Assembly (NCBI GenBank): GCA_020252385.1
Contig: JADCDC010000535.1
Coordinates: 1 to 7,548, forward strand
Source: Aestuariivirga sp.
Lineage (GTDB): Bacteria > Pseudomonadota > Alphaproteobacteria > Rhizobiales > Aestuariivirgaceae
Direction: 5' to 3'
DNA length: 7,548 bases
Shown: positions 5,822 to 7,548 of the stretch, one piece after another
How the letters are laid out: each line of letters starts with the position of its first letter
How positions within the stretch are numbered: position 1 is the first letter of the stretch
Position numbers and translations under genes: made by a program
Notes under the pieces: model-generated
What the model saw: the letters and a program-made list of their open reading frames with translations, nothing else
What the model was told of the DNA's origin: nothing
Database searches by the model: none

Positions 5822-7111
5822 GTGCCGACGCTCGATGCCGCCCTGACCGATGCGATGGCGCGCTTTGCCGAAGCCCGGCCGAAGACCCGCGCGATGCAGC
5901 AGCGCGCCTGTGAGGTGATGCCGGGCGGCAATACCCGCACGGTGCTGTTCACCCAGCCCTTCCCGGTGCGGATCGAGACCGGCGAGGGCGCAAGTCTCAC
6001 CGACATCGACGGCCACCGCTATCTTGATCTTCTGGGCGAATACTCCGCCGGCATCTATGGCCATTCGCACCCGCGCATCCTTGCTGCGGCACGCGCCGCG
6101 CTGGAGAAGGGCCTCAACTTCGGCGGCCATCACGGCGAGGAGGTGAGGCTTGCCGAAGTGGTCGCGGCCCGCTTCGCTCTCGACCTCGTGCGCTTCACCA
6201 ATTCCGGCACCGAGGCCAACATGATGGCGCTCTCGGCCGCGCGCTGTTTCACGGGCCGCAGGAAGATCATGCCGATGCAGGGCGGCTATCACGGGGGCAC
6301 GCTCTATTTCAGCCATGGCGCCTCCCCGGTGAATGCGCCCTTCGACTGTGTGATGGGCGAGTACAACGATATCGACGCCACGCGGAAGCTGATCGCGGAG
6401 CACGCGGACGACCTCGCCGCCGTGATCCTCGAGCCCATGCTGGGCGGCGGCGGCTGCATCCCGGCGAGCCATGACTTTCTTGCCATGTTGCGGGACGAGA
6501 CGTCGCGGCGCGGCATCGTGCTGATCTTCGACGAGGTGATGACCTCGAGGCTCCACCCCGGCGGCCTCTCGGCCAGCCTCGGGATCGAGCCCGATCTCAA
6601 GACGCTCGGCAAATATGTGGGCGGCGGCATGAGCTTCGGCGCCTTCGGCGGCAGCCGCGCCATCATGGAACTGTTCGACCCGACGCGGCCCAACGCACTG
6701 CCCCATGCCGGCACCTTCAACAACAACACCCTCACCATGACGGTCGGCGCCGTCGCCATGACGGAGGTCTACACGCCCGAAGCCTGCATCGCGCTCAACG
6801 CCCGGGGCGACCGGCTGCGCGACCGCCTGAACGATCTCTTCATGCGCTACCAGGTGAGGATGAAGGCGATGGGGCAGGGCTCGATGATCGCCATCCATCC
6901 CACCTCCGGCGACATCGCCTCGCCCAATGACATCGAGGCCACCGACAAGCGCCTGCGGCAGCTCCTCTTCCTCGATCTCCTGGAGCAGGGCGTCTACATC
7001 GCCGAACGCGGCTTCATGGCGCTCTCGCTCATGGTCACGGATGAAGATTGCGACCGGGTCCTCGCCGCCGTCGAGTCACACATCACCGCAAGGCGCGAAT
7101 TGCTGGTTTGA
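5822..7111 (+). CDS. Class III PLP-dependent aminotransferase, HemL-related branch
   Basis: This 429-residue cytosolic enzyme carries a full class III aminotransferase fold. Visible are MPGGNTRT (33-40), a GHSHPRI substrate/cofactor region (80-86), SGTEAN (128-133, PLP phosphate binding), GGYHGGT (154-160), EPMLGGGG (204-211), FDEV (236-239, Asp237 holding the pyridine nitrogen), LGKYVGGGM with the Schiff-base Lys264, and HAGTFNNN (295-302). It resembles glutamate-1-semialdehyde 2,1-aminomutase, especially around GYHG and LGK-x-GGG, but the region GEYSAGIYGH differs from the GSA aminomutase pattern, so I do not call it hemL. Databases usually label such proteins aspartate aminotransferase family. 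The amino donor and product cannot be told from sequence. The GTG start is supported by GAGGAGA. It follows the membrane protein gene by 19 bases and is followed by another class III enzyme of a different branch, which suggests an amine or amino-acid catabolic locus continuing to the right. Confidence 0.9.
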   Translation: MPTLDAALTDAMARFAEARPKTRAMQQRACEVMPGGNTRTVLFTQPFPVRIETGEGASLTDIDGHRYLDLLGEYSAGIYGHSHPRILAAARAALEKGLNFGGHHGEEVRLAEVVAARFALDLVRFTNSGTEANMMALSAARCFTGRRKIMPMQGGYHGGTLYFSHGASPVNAPFDCVMGEYNDIDATRKLIAEHADDLAAVILEPMLGGGGCIPASHDFLAMLRDETSRRGIVLIFDEVMTSRLHPGGLSASLGIEPDLKTLGKYVGGGMSFGAFGGSRAIMELFDPTRPNALPHAGTFNNNTLTMTVGAVAMTEVYTPEACIALNARGDRLRDRLNDLFMRYQVRMKAMGQGSMIAIHPTSGDIASPNDIEATDKRLRQLLFLDLLEQGVYIAERGFMALSLMVTDEDCDRVLAAVESHITARRELLV

Positions 7112-7157
7112 CGCTGCGGCGCCCTGCGCTGGAAGCCCCGCTCTCTCCGTGGTATTG

Positions 7158-7171
7158 ATTGGTCGCCCAAT
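7158..7171. repeat. Short perfect inverted repeat between the two aminotransferase genes
   Basis: ATTGG and CCAAT flank a 4-base centre (TCGC), giving a 14-base site with 5-base arms. It sits in the 85-base gap between the two aminotransferase genes, 26 bases before the preferred GTG start. It could be a half-decent operator for a regulator, but the arms are short, so it may be chance. The gap holds no clear T-run terminator. Confidence 0.3.
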
Positions 7172-7178
7172 GTTTACC

Positions 7179-7188
7179 AGGAGGGAGA
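7179..7188 (+). promoter_or_regulatory. Shine-Dalgarno site favouring the GTG start at 7197
   Basis: AGGAGGGAGA ends 8 bases before the GTG at 7197. An in-frame ATG at 7170 would place this purine-rich run inside the coding sequence (as Arg-Arg-Glu codons), and nothing similar precedes that ATG. The site therefore argues for the GTG. Confidence 0.65.
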
Positions 7189-7196
7189 CCCAACCC

Positions 7197-7548
7197 GTGT
7201 TGCATCAGGCTCACAACCGCTTCAACGCCCAGGAACTCTGGCAGCAGGACCATGACCATGTCCTGCATCCCTACACGCATTTCGACAGCTTCCGGAAGGA
7301 CGGCTCGCTCGTGCTGGTCGAGGGCGAGGGCTGCTATGTGACGGACGCCAACGGCCGGCGCTATTTCGACGGGATCGGCGGCATGTGGTGCGTCAACGCG
7401 GGCTATGGCCGGCGCGAGATTGCCGAAGCCATGGCGGAGCAGGCGCTGCAGCTCTGCTACACCACCACCTTCGTCGACGTCACCAACGCACCCGCCTCCC
7501 GGCTTGCGGCGAAGCTCGCGGCGCTGGCGCCCGGCGACCTGAACCACG
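7197..7548 (+). CDS. Class III PLP-dependent aminotransferase, omega-amino-acid/amine branch (3' end outside window)
   Basis: The first 117 residues are visible, open to the right edge. They show the N-terminal pattern of the omega-amino-acid or diamine-pyruvate type of class III aminotransferases: a DHDHVLHPYTHF segment, VEGEGCYVTDANGRRYFDGIGG, MWCVNAGYGRREIAEAM, a CYTTTF stretch, and LAALAPGDLNH. The catalytic Lys lies beyond the edge, so integrity is untested. The WCVN-GYGR pattern is shared by putrescine-, beta-alanine- and taurine-pyruvate aminotransferases, and the substrate cannot be narrowed further. The start is set at GTG 7197 because of the strong ribosome binding site; ATG 7170 and TTG 7200 are alternatives. 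It is not a duplicate of the preceding aminotransferase: the two N-terminal regions are clearly different. They may share a transcript, although an 85-base gap with a small palindrome separates them. Confidence 0.85.
   Translation, partial: MLHQAHNRFNAQELWQQDHDHVLHPYTHFDSFRKDGSLVLVEGEGCYVTDANGRRYFDGIGGMWCVNAGYGRREIAEAMAEQALQLCYTTTFVDVTNAPASRLAAKLAALAPGDLNH

Noticed and set aside
5762..6898. Minus-strand open frame of about 380 codons under the first aminotransferase
   Set aside because: The plus strand holds every class III aminotransferase motif in order. The reverse frame has a biased composition and no motif.
5822..7111. Assignment of the first aminotransferase as hemL (glutamate-1-semialdehyde aminomutase)
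   Set aside because: The PLP-binding regions are similar, but the N-terminal GEYSAGIYGH region does not match the GSA aminomutase pattern, and the neighbour is another catabolic-type class III enzyme.

Overview
The window is GC-rich, densely coded bacterial chromosome, most likely from an alphaproteobacterium of the Hyphomicrobiales (Rhizobiales) type. This rests on the codon use, the protein sequences, the frequent GTG starts with strong Shine-Dalgarno sites, and a fused-type molybdopterin/nucleotidyltransferase end at the left edge. I see no tRNA, rRNA, CRISPR array, transposase, integrase or attachment site, and no gene-free stretch over about 210 bases.

Layout. (1) 2-430, plus strand: the C-terminal end of a MobA/MocA-like nucleotidyltransferase. 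It converges on the minus-strand block. (2) 492-2159, minus strand: a two-gene periplasmic sulfite dehydrogenase unit, with a Tat-exported molybdenum subunit (843-2159) followed by a monohaem c-type cytochrome (492-818). (3) 2347-3880, minus strand: map (type I methionine aminopeptidase) followed 4 bases later by radC (JAMM-domain protein). (4) 4090-5802, plus strand, divergent from map: a stand-alone CinA-N-type molybdopterin-binding-domain protein, gpt (xanthine phosphoribosyltransferase) and a small polytopic membrane protein of the DUF3307 type. (5) 5822-7548, plus strand: two consecutive but distinct class III PLP aminotransferases, the second cut off by the right edge.

How the genes fit together. 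The clearest functional unit is the sulfite dehydrogenase pair: the Mo subunit would oxidise sulfite to sulfate in the periplasm and pass electrons to the adjacent cytochrome c. map-radC and cinA-like/gpt/DUF3307 look like ordinary housekeeping operons read outwards from a shared region at 3881-4089. The two aminotransferases look like amino-acid or amine catabolism genes, but their substrates cannot be read from sequence. Three proteins have molybdopterin themes (left-edge transferase, sulfite dehydrogenase, CinA-N domain), but they lie in different transcription units and the link may be coincidental.

I found no convincing undescribed system. The points most worth a second look are the unusual active-site residues and probable GTG start of the sulfite dehydrogenase, an ECF-like promoter motif in front of it, the histidine-rich DUF3307 membrane protein next to gpt, and the aminotransferase pair with a small palindrome between them.
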